Source: Salinispirillum sp049115955 (GTDB lineage: Bacteria > Pseudomonadota > Gammaproteobacteria > Pseudomonadales > Natronospirillaceae). From it: a DNA stretch of 64,000 nucleotides. Position 1 is the first letter of the stretch. Every line of letters starts with the position of its first letter. The stretch spans positions 303,270 through 367,269 of the forward strand of contig JAGDZJ010000004.1 of the NCBI GenBank assembly GCA_049115955.1, read 5' to 3'. Under the pieces are notes generated by a model. It had not been told where the DNA came from and did no database searches. It saw only the letters and a program-made list of their open reading frames with translations. Below are positions 53,565 to 62,215 of the stretch, piece after piece. The translations under genes and the position numbers were made by a program.

Positions 53565-54377
53565 TCAGCGCTGACAGCTTACGCAATACACCGTACTCCG
53601 TCCAGCCATGCGGATCTCGCGCAGCGGTTCCGCACAGGTAACGCACGGCTCACCCTTGCGCCCATAGACCTTCAGTTCAATACGAAAATAGCCCGCTTGC
53701 CCGGTGGCGCTGACGTAATCGCGTAGCGTCGTACCGCCCTGATCAATTGCTCGTGCTAACACCGTCTTGATGTGGGCGGTTAAACTTTCGCAACGAGCCA
53801 AGCTGATGCGATCACAGGCGCGGGTCGGGTGAATGCCGGCTTCAAACAGCGCTTCATTGGCGTAGATATTTCCTACGCCTACCACCAACGACGCATCCAT
53901 TAAGGCGGTTTTGATCGGGCCACGACGCCTGCGCAGTTGTGTATACAGATACTCGCTCGTGAAGTCGTCACTGAGCGGTTCCGGGCCGAGTTTGGTGATC
54001 AGTGGGTGCGTAGTCCAGTCGGGTGTGTAGAGTATCGCGCCAAAACGTCGTGGGTCGCGGTAGCGAATGAGCGTGCCGTCTTCCATGATCCAGTCACAAT
54101 GGTCGTGCTTTTCCAGCGCTGCGCCGGTGGGCACAATACGAAACTGTCCACTCATGCCCAAATGCGCCAGTATCTGCCCCTGATCCAAGTGCAGCACCAA
54201 ATACTTGCTGCGACGGGCGACGCGGTGCACCGTCTGTCCGGCGACCAGATTGGGCCACTGCGGCTCGATGGGCCAACGCAGCCGAGGTTCACGCACCAGC
54301 CATTGTGACAGTCGTTTGCCTTCGATGTGGGGGGCGATGCCGCGGCGGGTTGTTTCGACTTCTGGCAGTTCAGGCAT
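53565..54377 (-). CDS. mutM: Formamidopyrimidine-DNA glycosylase
   Basis: MutM removes oxidised purines such as 8-oxoguanine from DNA. The 270-residue protein starts with PELPEVETTRRGI (catalytic Pro2 after Met removal, and Glu), has the H2TH-region block GVGNIYANEALFEAGIHP, and ends in a Cys4 zinc finger (CVTCAEP ... YCVSC). Full length and intact. It lies downstream of rpmG on the same strand, separated by a terminator. Confidence 0.97.
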   Translation of the reverse strand: MPELPEVETTRRGIAPHIEGKRLSQWLVREPRLRWPIEPQWPNLVAGQTVHRVARRSKYLVLHLDQGQILAHLGMSGQFRIVPTGAALEKHDHCDWIMEDGTLIRYRDPRRFGAILYTPDWTTHPLITKLGPEPLSDDFTSEYLYTQLRRRRGPIKTALMDASLVVGVGNIYANEALFEAGIHPTRACDRISLARCESLTAHIKTVLARAIDQGGTTLRDYVSATGQAGYFRIELKVYGRKGEPCVTCAEPLREIRMAGRSTVYCVSCQR

Positions 54378-54448
54378 ATTTTTGCCTCTGAGGTTTTTAT
54401 TTCAGTGCGTCGTTAATAAAAGAAGGGAAGTATAAAACGCGCACGCAC

Positions 54449-54484
54449 AAAAAACCCGGCGAACTGACGTTGGCCGGGTTTTGC
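54449..54484 (-). terminator. Terminator of rpmB-rpmG
   Basis: On the minus strand, AACCCGGC pairs with GCCGGGTT and six T follow, 17 bp after the rpmG stop. Confidence 0.9.
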
Positions 54485-54500
54485 AGGAGCTAAAAATCAA

Positions 54501-54659
54501 TTACTTGATTTTGGCTTCTTTGAACATTACGTGCTTACGAACCACTGGATCATACTTTTTCATTTCCAGTTTATCGGGTGTGGTACGCTTGTTCTTGTCA
54601 GTGGTATAGAAATACCCAGTACCCGCAGAGGATACCATCCGAATTTTATCGCGTGGCAT
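54501..54659 (-). CDS. rpmG: 50S ribosomal protein L33
   Basis: The 52-residue protein starts MPRDKIRMVSSAGTGYFYTT and continues with KNKRT and KKYDPVVRKHVMFKEAKIK, the typical L33 sequence. It lacks the CxxC pairs of zinc-binding L33, so it is the zinc-independent form. A GGAGGC stretch precedes the ATG. It lies 11 bp after rpmB and they are co-transcribed. Confidence 0.96.
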   Translation of the reverse strand: MPRDKIRMVSSAGTGYFYTTDKNKRTTPDKLEMKKYDPVVRKHVMFKEAKIK

Positions 54660-54670
54660 CTTAGGCCTCC

Positions 54671-54907
54671 TTAAACTTTCTCACCGCGCTTGCGCAGATC
54701 GACCAGCACCGACTCGATGCCTTTTTTATCAATGATACGCATACCTTTAGCAGATACACGCAGTTTTACAAAGCGGTTCTCACCTTCAACCCAAAAGCGA
54801 TGGGTGTGCAGGTTAGGCAGAAAACGACGTTTCGTTCTGCGCTTTGAGTGAGACACGTTGTTACCTGTTACAGGACGTTTACCTGTAACCTGACAAACTC
54901 TGGACAT
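54671..54907 (-). CDS. rpmB: 50S ribosomal protein L28
   Basis: The 78-residue protein starts MSRVCQVTGKRPVTGNNVSH and continues with KRRFLPNLHTHRFWVE, diagnostic of L28. Like L33 it is a component of the large ribosomal subunit. The gene is preceded by a GGAGGCG ribosome-binding site and a long leader from a consensus-like promoter at 55223-55251. Confidence 0.97.
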   Translation of the reverse strand: MSRVCQVTGKRPVTGNNVSHSKRRTKRRFLPNLHTHRFWVEGENRFVKLRVSAKGMRIIDKKGIESVLVDLRKRGEKV

Positions 54908-55222
54908 CTTGTATCGCCTCCGACTATGGGCTCGCCTGATTCATGCTCGGACCGCCCCAGCATGGAACGGCACGTAATCCACTTAAGGGCACATTTAAAA
55001 CTACTGCGCTCACACTGGCGGCGTTAAAATTCTCCTCAAAATGCTCATTTACAATAGTAAACTGCGCGTTTTCGTCGAATTTTGCCTTGCCCGTGCTTCG
55101 CTCGTAACGTTTTAAGATGCCCCTTATGGACATACCTAATTTTGGTCGCGCGCGTTCGCTACCTTCGCAGAAGCACCCTGTGGCAATGCGCAGGGCGCGG
55201 GACCCGTTAAAAAAGAGCACGC

Positions 55223-55251
55223 TTTATACCAGACGGCTGTACTGATTTCAA
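55223..55251 (-). promoter_or_regulatory. Sigma-70 promoter of rpmB-rpmG
   Basis: On the minus strand TTGAAA and TATAAA are separated by exactly 17 bp. It would start transcription near 55215, leaving a leader of about 300 nt before rpmB. Confidence 0.65.
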
Positions 55252-55307
55252 GCAGTTATGTGGTTTATGAGCGAATGAACCACAGTGAATGGTTGAGGTC
55301 TGGGGCT

Positions 55308-55417
55308 GGTTGGGCGTTTGAGGCAGGCTCTAGGGGAAAGGGAACGTGGGAGGCAGGATGCCGACCCCGTAGCGCCCCATGGATGGGTTCAAGCGAGCCT
55401 GCCTCAAACACCCAACC
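55308..55417. repeat. 110-bp intergenic element with 23-bp inverted ends
   Basis: GGTTGGGCGTTTGAGGCAGG plus CTC at one end and its reverse complement (one mismatch) at the other bracket a core containing AGCGCCCCATGGATGGGTTC, a sequence resembling small dispersed repeats of marine gammaproteobacteria. No coding potential. Confidence 0.65.
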
Positions 55418-55484
55418 ATCACTTGGGGCGGCCTGCTGAGCGCTTTTTTAACACCGCCAGATTGAGCAAAAGTGGTTTCTTAAA

Positions 55485-56159
55485 TTAAAGCCAGCCGCGC
55501 TCGGCGAATGAAACGGTCTCCCCACACCCCACGACAATATGATCGAGCAACCGGATATCGACCAAATCCAAGGCTTTTTGCAGGCGCTCGGTGATCATAC
55601 GGTCGCTGTGACTGGGCTCGGCCACGCCACTGGGGTGGTTGTGGGAGATGATCAGCGCCGCTGCATTGTGCGCCAAGGCCGCCTTCACCACTTCACGCGG
55701 ATGCACCGGCGCGCTGTCGATGGTGCCCTCAAATAAGGGCTCAAAAGCCAGTAGGCGATGTTGGTTATCAAGAAGGAGAGCGGCAAAGCACTCGCGGGGT
55801 CGGTGTTGCAACTGCGCCTGCAGGTAGGACTTCACGTGTTCGGGTTGGGTGAACACCGGGGCTTCGTTTAAGCCTTGCTGCAAATATCGGCGCGCCATTT
55901 CCAGTACTGCGCTCAGTTGAGCGAACTTGGCATCACCCAGACCGGGGCTGGAGCAGAACGCCGTGCGGCTCAATTGCAGAATGCTTCCGAGGGAACCATG
56001 TTGATTGATCAGAGTCCTAGCGAGGTCGACGGCACTCAAGCCGGGCAGGCCGGTGCGGAGGAAGATGGCTAGGAGTTCAGCGTCAGACAGGGCGGCAGCG
56101 CCCACCGAAAGTAATTTTTCCCGTGGGCGGTCGCCCTCGGGCCAGCTTTTTATAGACAT
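55485..56159 (-). CDS. radC: RadC/JAB-domain protein
   Basis: The 224-residue protein has an N-terminal helix-hairpin-helix-like part (LAIFLRTGLPGLSAVDLART) and the JAB1/MPN-type metal site LIISHNHPSGVAEPSHSD. Despite its name RadC is not proven to act in DNA repair. The ATG at 56159 gives the family length; an upstream extension of 101 residues has no homology. It is divergent from coaBC with 78 bp between starts. Confidence 0.93.
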   Translation of the reverse strand: MSIKSWPEGDRPREKLLSVGAAALSDAELLAIFLRTGLPGLSAVDLARTLINQHGSLGSILQLSRTAFCSSPGLGDAKFAQLSAVLEMARRYLQQGLNEAPVFTQPEHVKSYLQAQLQHRPRECFAALLLDNQHRLLAFEPLFEGTIDSAPVHPREVVKAALAHNAAALIISHNHPSGVAEPSHSDRMITERLQKALDLVDIRLLDHIVVGCGETVSFAERGWL

Positions 56160-56237
56160 TTCGCGTATCCTTATCGAAATAGTATCCTTCTGCCCGTATT
56201 GTTGAGTTTGGGTGCGCGCAGTGCAAGAGGAAACAGC

Positions 56238-57440
56238 ATGAAATTGCACGGAAAACACATTTTGTTGGGTGTCAGTGGTGGCATTGCAGCTTATAAGAGT
56301 GCTGAGTTGGCGCGCGGGCTGATCAAGGCCGGTGCCGAGGTGCAGGTGATCCTGACAGCGGGTGCGGAAGCCTTTATTACGCCGCTGACGTTTCAGGCGC
56401 TGACCGGTCGTGCCGTGCGCACCGAATTGCTCGATGAAACGGCCGAGCAAGGCATGGGACATATTGAATTGGCGCGCTGGGCGGATTTGATTCTGCTCGC
56501 ACCGGCGACGGCTAATGTGTTGGCGCGCTTGAATGCCGGTATGGCGGATGATCTGTTAACCACCGTTGTGTTGGCCAGCAAGGCGCCCTTGGCCATTGCA
56601 CCGGCCATGAATCAGCAGATGTGGGCCAATGTTGCGACCCAACGTAATATAAAGGCATTGACTGACTTGTATCAGCCGCTGTGGTTGGGTCCGGACTCCG
56701 GAGAGCAGGCCTGTGGCGATGTGGGTGCGGGGCGCATGATGGAGCCCGACGCCATCGTGACTCAGCTCGAACAGCAGGCGACGGTTTCCGACGCATGGCA
56801 GGGTAAGAAGGTAGTGATAACCGCCGGGCCGACACGGGAAGCGGTGGACCCGGTGCGTTACCTGAGCAATCACAGCTCCGGCAAGATGGGCTATGCCTTA
56901 GCCGCGGAAGCTGCACGCCAAGGGGCCGAAGTGGTGTTGATCAGCGGCCCCGTTAATTTGCCCACGCCCGCAGGGGTAACGCGTGTCGACGTTGTTTCGG
57001 CACGCGACATGGCAACGGCAGCCGACCAATATGCCCCCGCAGCCGACCTCTTTATTGGCGCAGCGGCGGTGGCCGATTATCATGTGGTCAATACGTCTGC
57101 GGAGAAGCACAAAAAGCAGGCGGGGAATCAGGCTTGGTCACTGCAACTGGCGGAAAATCCAGATATCATTCAGCGAGTGGCACAGCATGCTGATCGCCCT
57201 GCGGTGGTGGTGGGGTTTGCTGCCGAAACCATCGATGTAGAGCAGTACGCGCAAGATAAGCTCGCGCGCAAGAATTTGGACTGGATAGTGGCTAACGATG
57301 TCAGTCGTACCGATATCGGCTTCAACAGCGATGACAATCAAGTGGTGGTGTTTGGGCGCAATGGGCTGCGCTCGGAACTGCCACAGCAAAGTAAGACCCA
57401 GCTCGCCAGTGCACTGCTGGCCCTGTTTACTAAGGAATGA
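56238..57440 (+). CDS. coaBC: Bifunctional CoaBC (phosphopantothenoylcysteine decarboxylase/synthetase)
   Basis: The 400-residue protein joins phosphopantothenate to cysteine (CoaB) and decarboxylates the product (CoaC) in coenzyme A synthesis. The N-terminal flavin domain has LLGVSGGIAAYKS, the HIELARWADL active-site His, PAMNQQMW and CGDVGAGRM; the C-terminal synthetase has ITAGPTREAVDPVRYLSN and SSGKMGYALA. An ATG at 56238 after AGAGGAAA is preferred over the upstream in-frame codon. dut begins 3 bp downstream. Confidence 0.97.
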   Translation: MKLHGKHILLGVSGGIAAYKSAELARGLIKAGAEVQVILTAGAEAFITPLTFQALTGRAVRTELLDETAEQGMGHIELARWADLILLAPATANVLARLNAGMADDLLTTVVLASKAPLAIAPAMNQQMWANVATQRNIKALTDLYQPLWLGPDSGEQACGDVGAGRMMEPDAIVTQLEQQATVSDAWQGKKVVITAGPTREAVDPVRYLSNHSSGKMGYALAAEAARQGAEVVLISGPVNLPTPAGVTRVDVVSARDMATAADQYAPAADLFIGAAAVADYHVVNTSAEKHKKQAGNQAWSLQLAENPDIIQRVAQHADRPAVVVGFAAETIDVEQYAQDKLARKNLDWIVANDVSRTDIGFNSDDNQVVVFGRNGLRSELPQQSKTQLASALLALFTKE

Positions 57441-57443
57441 TGC

Positions 57444-57905
57444 ATGAGTTTGCACTCGGTACAAATCAAGATTATGGACCCTCGCTTGGGCGACAGTATT
57501 CCGCTGCCTTCATACGCCACTGATGGTTCAGCCGGGCTCGACCTGCGGGCCTGTTTGGAAAAACCCCTGACGTTAGAACCCGGCCAGACCGAATTGATTC
57601 CTACAGGTTTAGCAATGTATGTGGCGAATCCGCAATACGCCGCGATGATTTTGCCGCGTTCCGGTTTGGGTCATAAACACGGTATTGTGTTGGGTAATTT
57701 GGTGGGTTTGATCGATTCCGATTATCAAGGGCAACTGATGGTGTCTTGTTGGAATCGTGGTCAGGAACCCTTCACCATTGAAGTGGGCGAGCGTATCGCG
57801 CAGTTGGTCATCGTGCCTGTGCTGCAGCCAGACTTTGATATCGTATCCGAATTTAGGCTGAGCCAGCGCGGTGATGGCGGCTTTGGCCATACCGGTAAAC
57901 ACTAA
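57444..57905 (+). CDS. dut: dUTP diphosphatase
   Basis: Dut hydrolyses dUTP to dUMP, keeping uracil out of DNA and supplying dTMP synthesis. The 153-residue protein has the five family motifs, including DGSAGLDLRA, PRSGLGHKHGIVLGN, GLIDSDYQG and the C-terminal RGDGGFGHTG. It is tightly linked to coaBC, as in E. coli (dfp-dut). Confidence 0.97.
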   Translation: MSLHSVQIKIMDPRLGDSIPLPSYATDGSAGLDLRACLEKPLTLEPGQTELIPTGLAMYVANPQYAAMILPRSGLGHKHGIVLGNLVGLIDSDYQGQLMVSCWNRGQEPFTIEVGERIAQLVIVPVLQPDFDIVSEFRLSQRGDGGFGHTGKH

Positions 57906-57945
57906 TCGTACCCATTAATTCCACACATTAGGAATGCAGAAGACC

Positions 57946-58857
57946 ATGCCTCTGACGCGAAAAGACGCCCTTAATTTCGCTGGTGTACTCAGCGAAGCGC
58001 TGCCGTACATCCAGAAATTTGCCGGTAAAGTGCTGGTGGTGAAGTACGGCGGTAACGCCATGGTCGACGAGAACCTGCAAGCCAGTTTTGCGCGCGACAT
58101 GGTACTGCTTAAAACCGTGGGTATTCATCCTGTTGTGGTGCACGGCGGTGGGCCGCAGATCGGCGATTTGCTCAAGCGGTTGAATATTGAGTCGGAATTC
58201 GTGGATGGCATGCGCGTCACTACCGGTGAAACCATGGACGTGGTCGAAATGGTGCTGGGCGGACTGGTGAACAAGCAGATCGTCAATTTGATCAACCAAA
58301 ACGGCGGTCGTGCCGTCGGTGTGACCGGAAAGGACGGGCAGACCATTCGTGCCACGCGCCTTAAAGTACGGAAAATGTCGCCCGATCTCGAAACGTCCGA
58401 AATCATCGACATCGGGCACGTCGGTGAAGTAGCGCACATTGATCCGAGCCTGATCAACCTGATGCTGAACAGCGACATGATTCCTGTCGTTGCACCCATC
58501 GGTGTCGGCGCAGACGGTACCAGTTACAACATCAACGCCGACCTTGTGGCCGGCAAGTTGGCGGAAACCATGGGCGCAGAAAAACTGATTCTGCTGACCA
58601 ATATTTCCGGTGTGCAGGATAAAGAAGGCAATGTGTTGACGGGACTGTCTACCGAAGCGGTGAATGCCCTGATCGCCGATGGCACCATTTATGGCGGTAT
58701 GCTACCGAAAATTCGTTGTGCGTTGGAAGCCGTGAACGGCGGCGTGCACAGTGCACACATCATTGACGGTCGGGTAGCACACGCTACATTGCTGGAAGTG
58801 TTCTCAAACGAGGGTGTCGGTACCCTCATCACCAACGACCAGAGTACGTTAGACTGA
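57946..58857 (+). CDS. argB: Acetylglutamate kinase
   Basis: ArgB phosphorylates N-acetylglutamate in arginine synthesis. The 303-residue protein has the amino-acid-kinase motifs VVKYGGNAM and VVHGGGPQIGDLLKRL and the later NADLVAGKLAETMGAEKL. The N-terminal helix typical of arginine-inhibited hexameric forms (LNFAGVLSEALPYIQKF) is present. ATG at 57946 is chosen; 57934 is a possible start four codons upstream. Its stop overlaps the slmA start. Confidence 0.95.
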   Translation: MPLTRKDALNFAGVLSEALPYIQKFAGKVLVVKYGGNAMVDENLQASFARDMVLLKTVGIHPVVVHGGGPQIGDLLKRLNIESEFVDGMRVTTGETMDVVEMVLGGLVNKQIVNLINQNGGRAVGVTGKDGQTIRATRLKVRKMSPDLETSEIIDIGHVGEVAHIDPSLINLMLNSDMIPVVAPIGVGADGTSYNINADLVAGKLAETMGAEKLILLTNISGVQDKEGNVLTGLSTEAVNALIADGTIYGGMLPKIRCALEAVNGGVHSAHIIDGRVAHATLLEVFSNEGVGTLITNDQSTLD

Positions 58858-59471
58858 TGACGACCAAAGGCCTTTCACGCAAGGAACAGATACTGCAGGC
58901 ACTGGCGGAAATGCTGGAGCAGGGTGCGGGCAACAAGATCACCACCGCAAAATTAGCGGAACGGGTGGGTGTGTCCGAGGCGGCGTTGTATCGTCACTTT
59001 CCCAGCAAGGCGAAGATGTTTGAGGGACTGATTGAGTTCATTGAAGAGACCATCTTCACCCGCATCAATCGCATTTTGGCCGAAGAGCCGCGTGCCGTGG
59101 CGCGTTGTTACGCAGTATTGAGCCTGCTGTTGGCCTTTGCCGAGCGTAACCCTGGTATGAGTCGTATCATGGTGGGTGATGCCTTGGCAGGCGAGGTGGA
59201 TCGTCTGCGCCAGCGTGTTGCGCAGTTTTTTGATCGCGTTGAATTGCAGCTCAAACAAATCATTCGTGAGTCCGGTTTAGCAGAAGAGTTGTATACGCCG
59301 ATTGAACCGGTGCTGGTAGCGAATTTGCTGTTGGCTGTGGTGGAAGGGCGCATTGCGCAGTTTGTGCGCAGCCAGTTTGAGAAGCCACCGACGGCCGGTT
59401 GGGATGAACAATGGCCGGTGTTGTCGGGTGCAATTTTTGGTGTCGTCCCACAGACAGAAGAGGGTGAGTGA
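58857..59471 (+). CDS. slmA: Nucleoid occlusion factor SlmA
   Basis: This 204-residue TetR-family protein binds DNA sites across the chromosome and blocks FtsZ ring formation over the nucleoid. The helix-turn-helix KLAERVGVSEAALYRHFPSK and the SlmA-type body (FIEETIFTRINRIL) match the family. It overlaps argB and argC by one base each, an unusual placement of a division gene between two arginine genes. Confidence 0.93.
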   Translation: MTTKGLSRKEQILQALAEMLEQGAGNKITTAKLAERVGVSEAALYRHFPSKAKMFEGLIEFIEETIFTRINRILAEEPRAVARCYAVLSLLLAFAERNPGMSRIMVGDALAGEVDRLRQRVAQFFDRVELQLKQIIRESGLAEELYTPIEPVLVANLLLAVVEGRIAQFVRSQFEKPPTAGWDEQWPVLSGAIFGVVPQTEEGE

Positions 59472-60421
59472 TGGTTAAGGTATTTGTCGACGGGCAAGAA
59501 GGCACCACAGGTTTGCAGATTAAAGAGCGTTTGGATCGACATCCGAACGTTCATCTATTGGAAATCGACCCGGACGAACGTAAGAGTATCGCCGCCCGGC
59601 AGGCTCTGTTGAACGAAGCCGATGTGGCGTTTTTGTGTTTGCCGGATGCTGCAGCGAAAGAATCAGCGGCGTTAGTAACCAATCCGAATACCCGCCTGAT
59701 TGATGCCAGCACCGCGCACCGCACCGACCCTGATTGGGTGTACGGCTTGCCAGAAATCAGCCCGGAGCAACGCCAGCGTATTGCGCAGAGTACGCGTGTT
59801 TCTAATCCCGGCTGTCATGCGACGGGCTTCAATCTGTTGGTCGCGCCGCTGGTGGCACGCGGTCTGTTGCACCCATCGTCACCCTTGAGTTGTCAGTCGC
59901 TGACCGGGTATAGCGGTGGCGGTAAGGCCCTGATAGCCACCTACGAAGACGCCGACGAGGCAACGCGTGCGCGCTTGCTGGGGCCATCGCACTATGGCTT
60001 GTCATTGAACCATAAGCACCTGCCTGAGATGCAGAACGTGTGTGGCTTAGCGCTACCGCCGGTGTTTACGCCCGTCGTCGGGCCGTTTTACAAGGGGATG
60101 GTGGTTACGGTGCCATTGCACGCGGCTCAGTTGATGATGGAGCATCGCGATGCTGCGAGCGTACGTGATGCGCTAGCCGAGCATTACGCTGACAGCCACT
60201 TCGTTGAAGTGATGCCTTACGACGCAGCCGGTGGAGTGGACGGTGGTTTTCTCAATCCGCAGGCGGCAAATGATACCAACCGCAACGAGATCTTTGTGTT
60301 CGGCAGTGACGCACGTATTTTGCTGGTGTCGCGTTTGGACAATCTCGGCAAGGGGGCGTCTGGTGCGGCGGTGCAGAATATGAATATTATGTTGGGGTTG
60401 CCGGAAGATACGTCGCTGTAG
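59471..60421 (+). CDS. argC: N-acetyl-gamma-glutamyl-phosphate reductase (type 2)
   Basis: ArgC reduces N-acetylglutamyl phosphate to the semialdehyde with NADPH. The 316-residue length and the opening VKVFVDGQEGTTGLQI are of the shorter type 2 class. The catalytic Cys lies in VSNPGCHATGF, and the conserved LGPSHYGLSLNHKHLPEM follows. The ATG overlaps the slmA stop. The gene ends just before a small hairpin repeat. Confidence 0.95.
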   Translation: MVKVFVDGQEGTTGLQIKERLDRHPNVHLLEIDPDERKSIAARQALLNEADVAFLCLPDAAAKESAALVTNPNTRLIDASTAHRTDPDWVYGLPEISPEQRQRIAQSTRVSNPGCHATGFNLLVAPLVARGLLHPSSPLSCQSLTGYSGGGKALIATYEDADEATRARLLGPSHYGLSLNHKHLPEMQNVCGLALPPVFTPVVGPFYKGMVVTVPLHAAQLMMEHRDAASVRDALAEHYADSHFVEVMPYDAAGGVDGGFLNPQAANDTNRNEIFVFGSDARILLVSRLDNLGKGASGAAVQNMNIMLGLPEDTSL

Positions 60422-60449
60422 GGCGGAGCATCCTCCGTTTAGGTCTTTA

Positions 60450-60527
60450 GTAGGCTCTAGGGTGTATGCCTCCGGCGCTCCACGGCAGGCCGGGAGTCGC
60501 GCCTTGAGGCATACGCCCTGCGCCTAC
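60450..60527. repeat. Intergenic hairpin repeat between argC and the VTT gene
   Basis: GTAGGC and GTATGCCTC on the left pair with GAGGCATAC and GCCTAC on the right. It shares GGCTCTAGGG with the element at 55308-55417 and could end transcription from both sides, although T-runs are lacking. It overlaps the last 4 bp of the convergent gene. Confidence 0.5.
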
Positions 60528-61222
60528 CCTTGCTTGACGGATTTTGCTTCACCTGACCGGCGTTTCAGCCACTGCACCAGCTTGTTGGCAACCAACGGGA
60601 ATACGCCGATCAAGGCGAAGGACAGCAAGAGCGTTGGCGATGCAATACCGCTGAGCGAGTCGATCTGCGCCAACTGAGTACCCGCATTCACGTACACCGC
60701 TGTGCCAGCGAGCATGCCTACCTGACTGACCCAATAGAACGTCCAAACTCGCAAGCCGGTCAGGCCCATCAGCAAATTAATCACAAAAAACGGAAACAGC
60801 GGCACCAGGCGCAGGGTGAACAGATAAAACGCCCCTTCGCGACGAATGCCATCGTTAATGGCGTCCAGTTGGTGTGGAAAACGCTGTTGTAAGCTGTCTT
60901 GAAACAGAAAACGCGCCACCAGGAACGCCAAGGTAGCGCCGATGGTGCTGGCGAACGATACGGCGATTAAGCCCGTTGTTAAGCCGAACACCGCGCCACC
61001 CGCCAGCGTCATAATGGTCGCGCCCGGCAACGACAGCGCCGCCATGACAATGTAGATCACCATGTAGAGCGCAATCGTCAGCGCGCGGTTCGCTTGATAG
61101 AACGCATTCAGTTGGTCTTGTTGGGCTTTCAAATAGGCCAGATTAAAATACTGGCCGAGATCAAACAGAAAATAGGCGCCGATGGCACAAGCGATCACGG
61201 CAAAGAGGACGAGCTTTTTCAT
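60524..61222 (-). CDS. VTT-domain (TVP38/TMEM64/DedA-related) membrane protein
   Basis: This 232-residue protein has about six hydrophobic segments and the VTT block LPGATIMTLAGGAVFGLTTG, then FASTIGATLAFLVARFLF and RLVPLFPFFVINLLMGLTG. Related eukaryotic proteins act as lipid scramblases; bacterial relatives (DedA) recycle lipid carriers. The function here is not known. It stands alone on the minus strand. Confidence 0.88.
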   Translation of the reverse strand: MKKLVLFAVIACAIGAYFLFDLGQYFNLAYLKAQQDQLNAFYQANRALTIALYMVIYIVMAALSLPGATIMTLAGGAVFGLTTGLIAVSFASTIGATLAFLVARFLFQDSLQQRFPHQLDAINDGIRREGAFYLFTLRLVPLFPFFVINLLMGLTGLRVWTFYWVSQVGMLAGTAVYVNAGTQLAQIDSLSGIASPTLLLSFALIGVFPLVANKLVQWLKRRSGEAKSVKQG

Positions 61223-61312
61223 GGAAGGTTCCTAATAAGTTGCTTCCTCTAAGAGTACAGGCAGCGCAAAAAGTTCCGTTTGATAGGTATGGGCGTTGCC
61301 GACGACGATTAC

Positions 61313-61347
61313 GGCGGATGACGCTTCGCTCTTCCGCCCTATAAGCC
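61313..61347. repeat. Dispersed hairpin repeat, copy B
   Basis: GGCGGATGACGCT and CCGCCCTATAAGCC, nearly identical to the reverse complement of 21827-21860. It lies between the VTT gene and the 3' end of pyrE. Confidence 0.7.
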
Positions 61348-61358
61348 GATAAATGAAA

Positions 61359-62003
61359 TCAAATACCGTAGCGTTCGCGATAAGCCTGCACTGCCGCTAA
61401 ATGCTCGGCCATGCCTGCTTGCTCTTGCAAGAATGCTAGCAAGTCATACAGTGTCACAATGGATACGACGGGTACTCCGTAATCGGTTTCAATTTCTTGA
61501 ATGGCGGAGCGCTCGCCTTTACCACGCTCTTGGCGATCCAAGGCTACCAACACGCCGCTAAGGCGCGCTTCTGGGTAAGCGGCGATGATGTCCATCACTT
61601 CGCGAATCGCCGTCCCGGCAGTAATCACGTCGTCGATGATGACGGTATTACCCTGTAACGGCGCACCGACCAAACTGCCACCCTCGCCGTGGTCTTTTTT
61701 CTCTTTGCGGTTAAACACATACGGCGTATTCACGTGATGATTGCGATACAGCGCAATGCTGGTGGCACTCGCCAATGGGATGCCTTTGTAAGCCGGACCA
61801 AACAACAAATCGTATTGTAAGCCGCTGTTTTGCAGGGCAGCAGCGTAGAAATCGCCCAGTCGACTCAGGTCTTCGCCGGTTTGAAACAAGCCTGCGTTGA
61901 AAAAGTAGGGGCTCGTACGGCCGGATTTTAGGGTAAATTCGCCAAAGCGCAGTACGCCACGTTGTAGAGCAAATTCAATAAAGTCGCGTTGGTAGGTTTG
62001 CAT
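61359..62003 (-). CDS. pyrE: Orotate phosphoribosyltransferase
   Basis: PyrE joins orotate to PRPP in pyrimidine synthesis. The 214-residue protein has FTLKSGRTSPYFFNAG near the start and the PRPP-binding motif VIIDDVITAGTAIRE (~residues 121-135). It is divergent from crc, the pyrE-crc arrangement of Pseudomonas. Confidence 0.96.
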   Translation of the reverse strand: MQTYQRDFIEFALQRGVLRFGEFTLKSGRTSPYFFNAGLFQTGEDLSRLGDFYAAALQNSGLQYDLLFGPAYKGIPLASATSIALYRNHHVNTPYVFNRKEKKDHGEGGSLVGAPLQGNTVIIDDVITAGTAIREVMDIIAAYPEARLSGVLVALDRQERGKGERSAIQEIETDYGVPVVSIVTLYDLLAFLQEQAGMAEHLAAVQAYRERYGI

Positions 62004-62215
62004 TGCTGATGGGTCCGTATTAACTTGCTAATAAAGGCGAATGGTGTTGCTCAATAAGCTTGCTCACTGGCCGATAAGAATAGGATTAGGGTTTACTGAA
62101 CACAGACAGTATAAACGCTTGTGACAATAGGTGGCGAGCAGCTTACAATACAGCATAACAGCGCTGCTACCAGTGCACACGCCTCAAACAAGAAATGGGT
62201 TCCTTAGGTAATTGC

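Larger units (their letters stand above)
54908..55484. other. 577-bp gap between rpmB and radC
   Basis: It holds the putative rpmB leader (54908 to ~55215), a consensus-like promoter and a 110-bp inverted-repeat element (55308-55417). A 98-codon frame in the leader (54924-55220) has no homology I recognise and no ribosome-binding site. Confidence 0.6.

Noticed and set aside
54924..55220. 98-residue minus-strand frame before rpmB
   Set aside because: No ribosome-binding site or recognisable family; it overlaps the rpmB leader directly after the promoter.
54449..55484. tRNA or other stable RNA gene in the rpmB-radC gap
   Set aside because: No cloverleaf or known RNA signature was found; hairpins there belong to the terminator and the inverted-repeat element.
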